Part shown: positions 16,501 through 24,042 of the stretch, in pieces | How positions within the stretch are numbered: the first letter of the stretch is position 1 | Layout: every line of letters starts with the position of its first letter | NCBI GenBank assembly: GCA_030765555.1 | Contig: JAVCCI010000007.1 | Coordinates: 1-25,211, forward strand | Source: Candidatus Kappaea frigidicola | Lineage (GTDB): Bacteria > Omnitrophota > Gorgyraeia > JAGLLT01 | Reading direction: 5' to 3' | DNA length: 25,211 nt | Position numbers and translations under genes: made by a program | The notes under the pieces: model-generated | Told to the model about the DNA's origin: nothing | The model's input: only the letters and a program-made list of their open reading frames with translations | Database searches by the model: none

Positions 16501-16968
16501 TTAAATCAACTCCTCTATAACATCATATATAATTTGTCCATCAAATCCCCGATGACTTAAATAATCAAATATGCGTTTTTTTGCTATTTCCGGGTTTGTA
16601 TTAGTTTTTAATGTGGCTAATCGCTGAGTTGCTAATTCAAGAGCAAGATTGTCAAAATTATAATCTTTTGATGATTTTAAAAGCGCTTTATCAATTATGT
16701 CTTTACTGATTCCTTTTTTTTCTAATTCCATTGAAAGAGCTGAGGGTGCTTTAGGATTCAGGTTCATTCTATCATTTATCCAACATTTCGCAAAAAGCTC
16801 ATCGTTGATTTGATTAGTTTTCATTAAATGTTTAAGTACAGCTTCTATATCACCAACGCTGTATCCCTTGAGGTCTAACTTATCTTTTAGCTCTTGTGAG
16901 CTTCTTAATCTAATCTTTAATAATCTATAACTGTAGTTTAATGCTTTTTTATTAAGTTCTTTAGTCAT
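16501..16968 (-). CDS. recX: Regulatory protein RecX
   Basis: A 155-residue protein that in other bacteria binds the RecA filament and limits its growth and activity. The N-terminal part reads ALNYSYRLLKIRLRSSQELKDKL, the RecX three-helix repeat with its usual arginines, and is followed by GYSVGDIEAVLKHL and INDELFAKCWINDRM. The C-terminal repeat holds RIFDYLSHRGFDGQIIYDVIEEL. Length is normal. It lies 29 bases after recA, the classical arrangement, so the two are very likely transcribed together. No strong ribosome binding site is visible upstream of its ATG; a low translation rate compared with RecA would fit its role but is inferred. Confidence 0.93.
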   Translation of the reverse strand: MTKELNKKALNYSYRLLKIRLRSSQELKDKLDLKGYSVGDIEAVLKHLMKTNQINDELFAKCWINDRMNLNPKAPSALSMELEKKGISKDIIDKALLKSSKDYNFDNLALELATQRLATLKTNTNPEIAKKRIFDYLSHRGFDGQIIYDVIEELI

Positions 16969-16997
16969 TTTTTTAAGAAGAGACTTTTTATTATAAA

Positions 16998-18038
16998 CTA
17001 TTCTTTTTTCTTAAAGGATTGCTTAACCTTTTTCTCAAGTTCTTTGAGAACTTTTTGATTGCCCCTTAGGAATTCTCTTGTTTTTTCTTTGCCTTGACCA
17101 AGCTTTTCACCTTCATAAATATACCAAGCACCACTTCTACTTACGATTTCTTCTTTTTCTGCCTCATCAAGTATACAGCCCTCTTTTGAGATACCTTCAC
17201 TAAACATAATTTCAAATTCAGCTATTCTAAATGGAGGCGCAACTTTATTTTTTACTATTTTGGCCTTAACTCTATTACCTACAAATTCAGTTCCTACTTT
17301 TAAAGAGGCAATTCTCCTTAAGTCAATTCTTACGGAAGAATAAAATTTTAAGGCTCGACCTCCCGGAGTTGTCTCTGGGCTACCAAACATGACTCCAATT
17401 TTTTCTCTTATCTGATTAATGAAGATAACCGATGTTTTTGACTTTGATATACAAGCTGTTAATTTTCTAAGTGCCTGTGACATCAACCTAGCCTGAAGAC
17501 CAATTCTTGCATCACCCATATCACCTTCAATTTCTGCTCGAGGGGTTAGAGCAGCCACAGAGTCAATAACAACTAAATCTACAGCATTACTGCGCACTAA
17601 AGTCTCGGTAATTTCTAGCGCCTGTTCACCTGTGTCCGGCTGAGAGATAAGAAGCTCATCTAGATTTACGCCTATTTTTTTTGCATATGTTGGGTCAAAA
17701 GCATGCTCAGCATCTATAAATGCGGCTACGCCGCCTTCTCTTTGAATTTCGGCAATAACACTTAGGGTTAAGGTGGTTTTACCGCTTGATTCAGGGCCAT
17801 ATATTTCAGTAACCCTTCCTCTTGGTATTCCGCCTACTCCTAGAGCCATATCTAAGGTTAGTGCGCCTGTGGGTATGGCTGGTATGTCTACAACTGCATT
17901 CTGTCCCATTTTCATGATGGAACCCTTGCCAAATTGTTTTTCAATTGCAGATAATGCTAATTCTAATGCTTTCTGCTTCTCACTAGTTTCTTTTTTTGGT
18001 GCAGATGTTACTTCTTTGTTAATTTTTGCTATTGCCAT
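16998..18038 (-). CDS. recA: Recombinase RecA
   Basis: A 346-residue ATP-dependent strand-exchange protein that also serves as SOS co-protease. Walker A GPESSGKT is at residues 81-88, FIDAEHAFDP follows, and LVVIDSVAAL is Walker B. INQIREKIGVMFGSPETTPGGRALKFY covers loop L2 and its flanks, the most conserved RecA region. The C-terminal tail is basic (KKVKQSFKKKE) rather than acidic as in E. coli, so filament control by the tail may differ. No intein is present. The ATG is preceded by GGGGAGAAGG, a strong ribosome binding site. Its own promoter is at 18121-18149, and recX and alaS follow on the same strand. Confidence 0.98.
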   Translation of the reverse strand: MAIAKINKEVTSAPKKETSEKQKALELALSAIEKQFGKGSIMKMGQNAVVDIPAIPTGALTLDMALGVGGIPRGRVTEIYGPESSGKTTLTLSVIAEIQREGGVAAFIDAEHAFDPTYAKKIGVNLDELLISQPDTGEQALEITETLVRSNAVDLVVIDSVAALTPRAEIEGDMGDARIGLQARLMSQALRKLTACISKSKTSVIFINQIREKIGVMFGSPETTPGGRALKFYSSVRIDLRRIASLKVGTEFVGNRVKAKIVKNKVAPPFRIAEFEIMFSEGISKEGCILDEAEKEEIVSRSGAWYIYEGEKLGQGKEKTREFLRGNQKVLKELEKKVKQSFKKKE

Positions 18039-18120
18039 TCGCCTTCTCCCCTTTTGTCTTTATATACTTTTTATAATTATTAAGACTATTTATTGTAAGT
18101 TGTAATGGTTTCAAAGAGTT

Positions 18121-18149
18121 ATTATATATCGACCTAGGTTGTTTGTAAA
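18121..18149 (-). promoter_or_regulatory. recA promoter, TTTACA-17-TATAAT
   Basis: Minus-strand TTTACA (plus 18144-18149) and a perfect TATAAT (plus 18121-18126) are 17 bases apart. The start point would be near 18114, giving a leader of about 75 bases before the recA ATG. No equally good promoter is seen later on this strand before recX, alaS or the his-trp genes, so this one may drive the whole block. Confidence 0.75.
18130..18141. promoter_or_regulatory. Palindrome in the recA promoter spacer, candidate operator
   Basis: CGACCTAGGTTG is symmetric at 10 of 12 positions, with a perfect 8-bp core ACCTAGGT at 18132-18139. It lies entirely between the -35 and -10 boxes, where a bound repressor would block the polymerase. 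It is not the E. coli (CTG-N10-CAG) or Bacillus (GAAC-N4-GTTC) LexA box. Known LexA sites differ greatly among phyla, so it may be a lineage-specific SOS box, but no lexA gene is in view to test this. Confidence 0.4.
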
Positions 18150-18196
18150 GTAAAATTTAGCCCAAAATAGCTCTTAATATAGATTTTTATAGTTGC

Positions 18197-18225
18197 TTGC
18201 CATACTCGCTAGATTAATATATAAT
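18197..18225 (+). promoter_or_regulatory. pncC promoter, TTGCCA-17-TATAAT
   Basis: TTGCCA (18197-18202) and a perfect TATAAT (18220-18225) are exactly 17 bases apart on the plus strand. Transcription normally begins 6 to 8 bases after the -10 box, which is 18231-18233, and the pncC ATG is at 18232. The mRNA should therefore have little or no 5' leader. The two promoters in this gap point away from each other, with -35 boxes 47 bases apart. Confidence 0.72.
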
Positions 18226-18231
18226 AACATT

Positions 18232-18717
18232 ATGAGAAACAAAATCAATGAAATAAACAAAAAAGTTGCCATTCTATTAAAAGTAAATAATGTGAACCTT
18301 GCAGCTGCTGAGTCATGCACGGGAGGACTATTTTCAGACTATATTACCAATATATCTGGTGCATCAACATATTTTAAAGGTTGCATTGTTGCCTATTCTA
18401 ATCAAAGCAAGGTTGATATGCTAAAAGTTCCTAAGAAATTACTGAAAAATTATGGAGCTGTAAGCGCACAAGTAGCTCTTGCGATGGCTAGTGGAGCGAG
18501 GGAAGTATTTTCATCAGATATAGCCATTTCTGTGACTGGTATAGCTGGTCCTCAAGGGGGAACAAAAAATAAACCCGTTGGCCTTGTGTATATATGTTTA
18601 GTGAATCAAGATAACATCAAGGTTACAAAAAAAATCATTTTAAAGGGTTCTAGGAATTCTATAAAACTTAAAGCCGTCTACACAATGCTCTGCATGTTAT
18701 ATGATTATCTCAAATAA
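18232..18717 (+). CDS. pncC: Nicotinamide-nucleotide amidase (stand-alone CinA C-terminal domain)
   Basis: A 161-residue protein, the only plus-strand gene here. PncC turns nicotinamide mononucleotide to nicotinic acid mononucleotide in NAD recycling. The signature AAESCTGG holds the catalytic serine (S28) and C29; GCIVAYSNQSKVDML, GAVSAQVALAMA, VTGIAGPQGG and KPVGLVYICL follow in the usual order. The N-terminal CinA (MoaB-like) domain is absent, so the name cinA would mislead. I chose the ATG at 18232: a longer frame from TTG at 18193 would begin inside the promoter and adds residues foreign to the family. No ribosome binding site precedes the ATG, consistent with a leaderless mRNA. The gene keeps its usual place next to recA but is turned around, converging on pgpA. 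Confidence 0.93.
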   Translation: MRNKINEINKKVAILLKVNNVNLAAAESCTGGLFSDYITNISGASTYFKGCIVAYSNQSKVDMLKVPKKLLKNYGAVSAQVALAMASGAREVFSSDIAISVTGIAGPQGGTKNKPVGLVYICLVNQDNIKVTKKIILKGSRNSIKLKAVYTMLCMLYDYLK

Positions 18718-18731
18718 TTAGTCCTAATTAT
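18714..18731. terminator. AT-rich inverted repeat between convergent pncC and pgpA
   Basis: ATAATTAG (18714-18721) and CTAATTAT (18724-18731) are perfect 8-base arms with a 2-base centre, starting within the pncC stop codon. The stem is nearly all A-T and no T-run follows, so it is a poor intrinsic terminator by usual rules. It is the only symmetric structure I see in the 39-base gap where two transcripts should end. Confidence 0.3.
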
Positions 18732-18756
18732 ACATATCTTCTAAAATTATCTCGGG

Positions 18757-19221
18757 TTAGACAAAAAGTTTTATAAGGTGAAGGATAATGCAGGTATAGA
18801 TTCCAGCCATTATATCGTCAAGCATGATTCCATAACTACCGGTATGATGTTCTAGATAATTTGCCGGGAATGGTTTTACTATATCTAAAAGTCTAAAAAT
18901 AATATAACCGCTTATTAAAAAAAGAGGAGTAGCGGGTATCAAAAAGAAAGCTAGTAGCATCCCTCCCACTTCATCTATAACGACCCTAGGGGGATCTTCT
19001 TCATTGTATATTTCTTCAGATTTTTTTACCAGAAGTAGCCCGATGATATTTACAGCCAATGTTATCACAAGATAAAGTAAAAAACTTTTGGCAATCATTA
19101 CATATAGTATCAATGCAGCTAAAGCAGCTACAGAGCCGCCTCCTAAAGGGATATAACCAATATGTAAAACACTAACCGTCCAATCAATTAATTTATCTAT
19201 AAGTTTTACTTTTCTATTCAC
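18757..19221 (-). CDS. pgpA: Phosphatidylglycerophosphatase A
   Basis: A 154-residue membrane protein that removes phosphate from phosphatidylglycerol phosphate, the step after PgsA. VIDEVGGML (residues 81-89), RLLDIVKPFP (about 110-119) and GIMLDDIMAG (131-140) carry the conserved acidic residues of the family; hydrophobic segments lie near 29-65, 86-110 and 138-154. The first family motif, usually with PGT, reads PLGGGS here (about 25-30), a divergence. The start is GTG at 19221, overlapping pgsA by 8 bases (GTGAATAG). It ends this minus-strand block and faces pncC. Confidence 0.9.
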   Translation of the reverse strand: MNRKVKLIDKLIDWTVSVLHIGYIPLGGGSVAALAALILYVMIAKSFLLYLVITLAVNIIGLLLVKKSEEIYNEEDPPRVVIDEVGGMLLAFFLIPATPLFLISGYIIFRLLDIVKPFPANYLEHHTGSYGIMLDDIMAGIYTCIILHLIKLFV

Positions 19222-19783
19222 TGATAATTATCCTTTTTATGTCTTTAAAATAAGAAATCATAGAAGTTAAAGTGACTACTAATAAAATAAGCATCAGGAA
19301 GTTTATGCTATTACGCAATAAAGTCTCATATTTTATAAAAACCGGGTAGAAATCACTTAGAATGCGTGAGGCAAATATTATGATAATTGTTGTAATTTGC
19401 AATACAGTTTTAATTTTTCCAGCATCTTTAGCAGCTATAACAGTATTTCTTTTTAATAAATAAAGCCGCAGAAGGGTGATAACTATCTCTCTTAGAGCAA
19501 TTATTATAATAAATACAGGAAAGATAATTCCTTTTAAAGTAAATCCTAGCAGAGTCATCAGAATTAATATTTTATCTGCTATAGGATCAATAATTTTGCC
19601 GAAAGTTGAAACACTTTTTTGTTTTCTAGCTAAATATCCGTCGCAGTAATCACTTGTAGCAGCTACTGCAAAAACTATAAAAGCAAGTGTGTAGTTATTA
19701 TTGCTTACAAAATAGAGCACAATAAAACCTAAAAAGGCTCTTAAAACACTCAAAATATTAGGTAGATTATTTTTTATTAACAT
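19214..19783 (-). CDS. pgsA: CDP-diacylglycerol-glycerol-3-phosphate 3-phosphatidyltransferase
   Basis: A 189-residue integral membrane enzyme that joins CDP-diacylglycerol and glycerol-3-phosphate to phosphatidylglycerol phosphate. The CDP-alcohol phosphotransferase motif is complete: D45, D48-G49, A52-R53, G62, D66 and D70. The N-terminus NLPNILSVLRAFLGF is the standard opening, and hydrophobic stretches fill the rest. With pgpA it forms a two-step phosphatidylglycerol module. The ATG at 19783 has GGAG close upstream and overlaps the rimO stop by 17 bases. Another CDP-alcohol transferase (for example for cardiolipin) is possible but unlikely given pgpA next to it. Confidence 0.94.
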   Translation of the reverse strand: MLIKNNLPNILSVLRAFLGFIVLYFVSNNNYTLAFIVFAVAATSDYCDGYLARKQKSVSTFGKIIDPIADKILILMTLLGFTLKGIIFPVFIIIIALREIVITLLRLYLLKRNTVIAAKDAGKIKTVLQITTIIIIFASRILSDFYPVFIKYETLLRNSINFLMLILLVVTLTSMISYFKDIKRIIISE

Positions 19784-21110
19784 ATTCTCCTACAAGATCA
19801 TATTCGTATGTATCCACTATTTTAACAGTTGCAAATTCACCAACATTAATTTTATTACCTTTATCTTTTACAAAAACCATGCCATCAACATCAGGTGCAT
19901 CATATTGAGTGCGGCCAAAATATACTCCATCATCGTCAGATTCCTTATCAATAAGAACCTCAATATTTTTATTTAAAAATGATTCATTGAGCTGACGTGA
20001 TATTTTCTGCTGTTTTAGCATAATAGTTTCAAAGCGTTCTCTTTTTATTTTTTCTGAAACTTGACCCTTGAGATTGTAAGCTTTAGTTCCCTCCTCCTGA
20101 GAATACTTAAAGAGTCCCAATCTTTCGAAATGGATTTCATCAACCAAATCACAAAGTTCTTTAAAGTTGGCTTTAGTTTCATGAGGAAAACCAACCATCA
20201 AGGAGCTTCTAATTGCTACATCATTAATCTCAGCTCTTACTTTTTTTAAGAGTTTTATTATATTCTTTTTGTTACCAGGCCTACCCATAAGCTTAAGGAT
20301 ATTATTACTAATATGTTGTATTGGTAAATCCACATAGCGGCATATATTTTTATTTTTTTGATAAGCCTTAATAATTTTATCATTGAATAATGCTGGATGA
20401 GTATAAAGCAAGCGTAACCATTTTATCTTTTTTACTTGAGCAACTTCGTTTAAAAGTATATCTAAGGACGACTTCTTATATAAATCCATTCCATAGGTGG
20501 TTGTATCTTGTCCAATAAGAATAATTTCTTTCGCACCTGCTTTAGTGAGCTTGTGGGCTTCCTCTACAATGGAATCAATTGGGCGAGATCTTAGCGGGCC
20601 TTTAATTTTAGGAATAATGCAAAAGCTGCAGGTTTGATTACAACCTTCTGATATCTTAATATAGGCGAAATGTTTGGGCGTTGCTGTTATGCGGGGCATG
20701 TTATCCTGTTGAATAAAATTACATTTCTTTTTCACCAAGAATACCTTTTCGTCATTAAGTACGCTCTCTACTATTTTAGGGATATCTGGATAATAATCGA
20801 ATCCAACAATTGCATCAATTTCAGGAATTTCTTTTTTGAGCTCTTGAGGATATCTTTGGCAAAAACAACCAGTGATAATAATCTTCTTGATTACTTTTTG
20901 TTTTTTAAGTTTTACTAAATCAAATATGTACTCAATTGATTCTTCCTTAGCATCATTAATAAAAACGCAAGTACTCAATACAACTACATCAGCCTTTTTA
21001 ATATCATCTGTTATGCAGTAGTTATTTTTTTTAAGGATTCCAGTTAACACCTCTGAATCCACTAGGTTTCTAGGGCAACCTAAGGATAATATATATATAC
21101 TTGTCTTCAT
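19767..21110 (-). CDS. rimO: Ribosomal protein S12 methylthiotransferase RimO
   Basis: A 447-residue radical SAM enzyme that adds a methylthio group to the conserved aspartate of ribosomal protein S12. The N-terminal UPF0004 domain binds one iron-sulfur cluster through C12 (SLGCPRNLVDSE), C48 (STCVFIND) and C82 (TGCFCQRY). The radical SAM cluster uses C157, C161 and C164 in EGCNQTCSFCIIP. A TRAM domain ends the protein, with FGRTQYDAPDVDGMVFV. GCPRNLVDSE separates it from MiaB. It lies 36 bases after rodZ; a TATAAT is present at the rodZ stop (21146-21151) but no -35 box fits, so I do not call a promoter. The ribosome binding site is weak. Confidence 0.96.
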   Translation of the reverse strand: MKTSIYILSLGCPRNLVDSEVLTGILKKNNYCITDDIKKADVVVLSTCVFINDAKEESIEYIFDLVKLKKQKVIKKIIITGCFCQRYPQELKKEIPEIDAIVGFDYYPDIPKIVESVLNDEKVFLVKKKCNFIQQDNMPRITATPKHFAYIKISEGCNQTCSFCIIPKIKGPLRSRPIDSIVEEAHKLTKAGAKEIILIGQDTTTYGMDLYKKSSLDILLNEVAQVKKIKWLRLLYTHPALFNDKIIKAYQKNKNICRYVDLPIQHISNNILKLMGRPGNKKNIIKLLKKVRAEINDVAIRSSLMVGFPHETKANFKELCDLVDEIHFERLGLFKYSQEEGTKAYNLKGQVSEKIKRERFETIMLKQQKISRQLNESFLNKNIEVLIDKESDDDGVYFGRTQYDAPDVDGMVFVKDKGNKINVGEFATVKIVDTYEYDLVGEYVNKK

Positions 21111-21146
21111 TTGATTTATCTTTATTAGTGGTGGGATTTAAAAGAA

Positions 21147-21851
21147 TTATAAATTAAACCCCTCATGATCTATGCGTGTTTTACGTATTTTTTTATGTTG
21201 AGGGATATTTATTTTTTGCCCGTTGAGCCAGATACTAATAGCTTCCGGTTTACCGACGGAAAGTTCAAAATATTCGCTTGCTTTCCAACTTTCTTTACTA
21301 TTAGCAGGTAGAATGTTTTTCATCATCATTGCGCCGTCTGACTTTAATTCAATCCAAACTTTTTCTGTGCATGAAATCATTAAAGTTAATTCCCCGGTCA
21401 TTGGCTCAACAGAAACAACATCCTGCTCCTGAACCGCTTGTGCAACAATAGGTTGTTTAGGTTTAATATTTCTAATTAGCCCCACTAAAAATGATACAGC
21501 TGCAATTATAATTATAAGAATAACAACATTTTTGATTAAATTTAAGGGAAGTTTGATGGATACTTTCTTAGTCTTTGGAATAATTACTTTTAAGGGTTCT
21601 GTTTCACCTGCTTTAATTGAGCTATACTCTTGAGTATATTCTTTTTCAACGGCTATCCCATCAAGCCCTAAAAACCCAGCATATTGCTTAAGGAATTTTT
21701 TAACATAGACTGGTTCTAATATTGTATCTGCTTCATCGTGTTCAAGTGCCACTAAAATATTAGGGCTAATTTTAATCTTTAAATAAACGTCTTCAATTTC
21801 AAGTCCGTTTTTTTCTCTGGCTTCTTTTAATCGCTGACCAATACCTGACAT
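21147..21851 (-). CDS. rodZ: RodZ-like cell-shape protein (HTH, one membrane helix, DUF4115)
   Basis: A 234-residue membrane-anchored protein. Residues 1-75 form an Xre-type helix-turn-helix (GQRLKEAREKNGLEIEDVYL, then ISPNILVALEHDEADTI and PVYVKKFLKQYAGFLGLD). A basic segment and one hydrophobic helix (about 106-127) follow. The outside part, about 150-234, is the DUF4115 beta domain with LTLMISCTEKVWIELKSDG and ISIWLNG. In known RodZ the cytoplasmic HTH binds MreB and links the elongation machinery to the wall. Length is shorter than E. coli RodZ (337) but common elsewhere. The ATG has GAGGAG 5 bases upstream and lies 2 bases after ftsK. Confidence 0.88.
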   Translation of the reverse strand: MSGIGQRLKEAREKNGLEIEDVYLKIKISPNILVALEHDEADTILEPVYVKKFLKQYAGFLGLDGIAVEKEYTQEYSSIKAGETEPLKVIIPKTKKVSIKLPLNLIKNVVILIIIIAAVSFLVGLIRNIKPKQPIVAQAVQEQDVVSVEPMTGELTLMISCTEKVWIELKSDGAMMMKNILPANSKESWKASEYFELSVGKPEAISIWLNGQKINIPQHKKIRKTRIDHEGFNL

Positions 21852-21853
21852 GT

Positions 21854-24040
21854 TTACTCCTCTTCGATAGAGTTAAAATATTCCTCAGGATCCACAAGGA
21901 TTTCTCTGGGTTTACTACCTTGATAAGGTCCTACTATTCCTTCAGCCTCCATGGTATCAATTAATCTAGCTGCTCTTGTGTAGCCTAATCTTAATCTTCT
22001 TTGTAGCATTGAAACTGAAGCATGCTTTGTTTCTAGAATTACTTTTATTGCCTCAGGATACATAGCATCTGACTTATTAGCTAAAACATTGACACCAGCC
22101 TGAGCTTTATCCTGTTCTTTTAAAATTGACTCATTATAAGCTGCTGGTTTCTGATCTCTAATGAATTCAACTATTCTTTCGATTTCTTCGTCGGTAACCA
22201 GAGGTGCTTGAGCTCGCGCAAGTTTGGATGTGCCTGGTGGCAAGAAAAGCATATCGCCTCTACCCAATAATTTATCAGCGCCATTAGCATCTAAAACTGT
22301 TCTAGAATCTACCTTTGAAGCAACCTTAAATGAAATTCTTGTTGGAAAGTTTGCTTTTATAACACCAGTGACAACATCAACGGATGGCCTCTGAGTCGCC
22401 AATATAATGTGAATACCAACCGCTCGAGAAAGTTGTGAGAGCCTGGTTATTGCACCCTCAATCTCCTGAGAGGCTACCACCATAAGATCAGCCAATTCAT
22501 CAATAATTACGACGATATAGGGCATCTTCTTTTCTTCATCAACTTTTTTATTATACGCATCAATATTTCTAGTAGTTTCATTAGCTAATATTTTATACCT
22601 AGCTTCCATTTCGCTTACGGTCCAGTTTAGCGCTGCTGAAGCCTTTTTAGCATTAGTTATTACTGGGCACAATAGATGAGGCAGGCCGTTATAAGGGGCT
22701 AGCTCAACCATTTTAGGGTCAACCATAATGAACTTAATTTCATCCGGTGTGGCGTGAAAAAGCATACTTATTATTATGCTATTAACGCAAACAGTCTTGC
22801 CGGAGCCAGTAGTTCCGGCTATTAATAAATGCGGCATGGTGCCTAAATCACTAATCACTGGACTACCTGCAATATCTTTTCCCAGAGCCAAGGTAAGTTT
22901 TGATTTAGCATTAGCGAAAGGTTCTGAAGCAATTATTTCCCTTAGATTAACTATATTCATTTTACTATTTGGTACTTCTATGCCAACCCTGTTTTTTCCA
23001 GGAATAGGTGCAACCACTCTAACGCTAATCGCCTTCATGGTTAAGGCGATATCATCTGATAAAGTAACAATTCTTTGAACCTTAACACCAGCTGCTGGTT
23101 GTAATTCATAGCGAGTTACTACGGGCCCCTTATCAATTTGAACAACTTTTGCCTCAATACCAAAATCACCTAATGTATTTTCAAGTAAGGTTGCTTGGTC
23201 TTGTAGGTTCTGCCTGGTCTCACTAGTGTCTTCATTCTCAGGCTCTCTGAGTAAACTTAAAGAAGGTAAGTTGTAATCACCTGATGAAGCTGAAGACATC
23301 AATGGCTTAAAGGGTTCATTAACTCTAAAAGCTATTTTTTTAGCTTCATTTATCTTTATTTTAGATTTTCTTTTCTTAATAATTTTTTCAATTACTGGTT
23401 TAAATATGGAAGGCTTCTTTTCTTTCTCTTGCGCATACTCCTCCTTTGCATCTTCCTCCTCTTCGTATTCTTCTTCATACTCCACATCTTCTTGAGATCT
23501 ACTGGTAACTAGGCTTACTATCTTAGCCATTAAGGCTCTAATTAAAGGTAGAATGAGGGATTCAGTTGCTAAAAGTAATGATAATATGAATAATGTCAAA
23601 ACAATAACATAAGAGCCAACCTTGCCAAAGTACTTAAATAGCAGTTCAGAAAATAACAAGCCCACAATGCCTCCAGCCTTAACTCTTAAGGCACTATCAT
23701 AAAAATATAATAAGCTTAAGAATGCTCCTGTTGTTAAAAATAAAACCAAAGAACCAAATATCCTTAAAATAATATTTTGAGTGAGCGCGCTTTTAAACAT
23801 TCCAAACGCCCAAATAAGACATAGAATTGGTATTAGATATGCGCTGTAACCTACGCTAAAGAGTGTAAACCAGGCAAAATATGCTCCCAATGTACCGGCT
23901 AGGTTGTGTGCTTTTATATTGACAGTTGATGTATTAAAAGCAACGTCATTAGCATCGAAGGTCAGCAAACTAATTAAGCTTAGAATGCAAACCGCGATTA
24001 GCAGAACAGCTTTGATTTCTTCTTTTCTTAATTCATTCAT
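21854..24040 (-). CDS. ftsK: DNA translocase FtsK/SpoIIIE
   Basis: A 728-residue motor that pumps chromosome ends through the division septum. Several hydrophobic segments in the first 170 residues form the membrane anchor. A strongly acidic linker (YEEEYEEEEDAKEEY, about 188-202) and a basic stretch follow; the linker is short, so the size is that of SpoIIIE/SftA-type proteins, not E. coli FtsK (1329). The alpha-beta motor has Walker A GTTGSGKT near 409 and Walker B YIVVIIDELADLM near 510, with RPSVDVVTGVIKANFPTRI in between motor and tail. The winged-helix gamma domain, which reads KOPS/SRS-like DNA, ends the protein (ASVSMLQRRLRLGYTRAARL). It is 2 bases after uppP and 2 before rodZ. Confidence 0.97.
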   Translation of the reverse strand: MNELRKEEIKAVLLIAVCILSLISLLTFDANDVAFNTSTVNIKAHNLAGTLGAYFAWFTLFSVGYSAYLIPILCLIWAFGMFKSALTQNIILRIFGSLVLFLTTGAFLSLLYFYDSALRVKAGGIVGLLFSELLFKYFGKVGSYVIVLTLFILSLLLATESLILPLIRALMAKIVSLVTSRSQEDVEYEEEYEEEEDAKEEYAQEKEKKPSIFKPVIEKIIKKRKSKIKINEAKKIAFRVNEPFKPLMSSASSGDYNLPSLSLLREPENEDTSETRQNLQDQATLLENTLGDFGIEAKVVQIDKGPVVTRYELQPAAGVKVQRIVTLSDDIALTMKAISVRVVAPIPGKNRVGIEVPNSKMNIVNLREIIASEPFANAKSKLTLALGKDIAGSPVISDLGTMPHLLIAGTTGSGKTVCVNSIIISMLFHATPDEIKFIMVDPKMVELAPYNGLPHLLCPVITNAKKASAALNWTVSEMEARYKILANETTRNIDAYNKKVDEEKKMPYIVVIIDELADLMVVASQEIEGAITRLSQLSRAVGIHIILATQRPSVDVVTGVIKANFPTRISFKVASKVDSRTVLDANGADKLLGRGDMLFLPPGTSKLARAQAPLVTDEEIERIVEFIRDQKPAAYNESILKEQDKAQAGVNVLANKSDAMYPEAIKVILETKHASVSMLQRRLRLGYTRAARLIDTMEAEGIVGPYQGSKPREILVDPEEYFNSIEEE

Positions 24041-24042
24041 AG

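Noticed and set aside
18193..18231. Upstream TTG start for pncC
   Set aside because: It lies within the promoter boxes and adds 13 residues not seen in the family; the ATG at 18232 gives the normal N-terminus.
18039..18231. Classical LexA box before recA
   Set aside because: Neither GAAC-N4-GTTC nor CTGT-N8-ACAG is present; only the ACCTAGGT palindrome was found and it is reported as a candidate.
21146..21151. Promoter for rimO at the TATAAT near the rodZ stop
   Set aside because: No acceptable -35 box at 16-18 bases; a chance match in AT-rich DNA is more likely.
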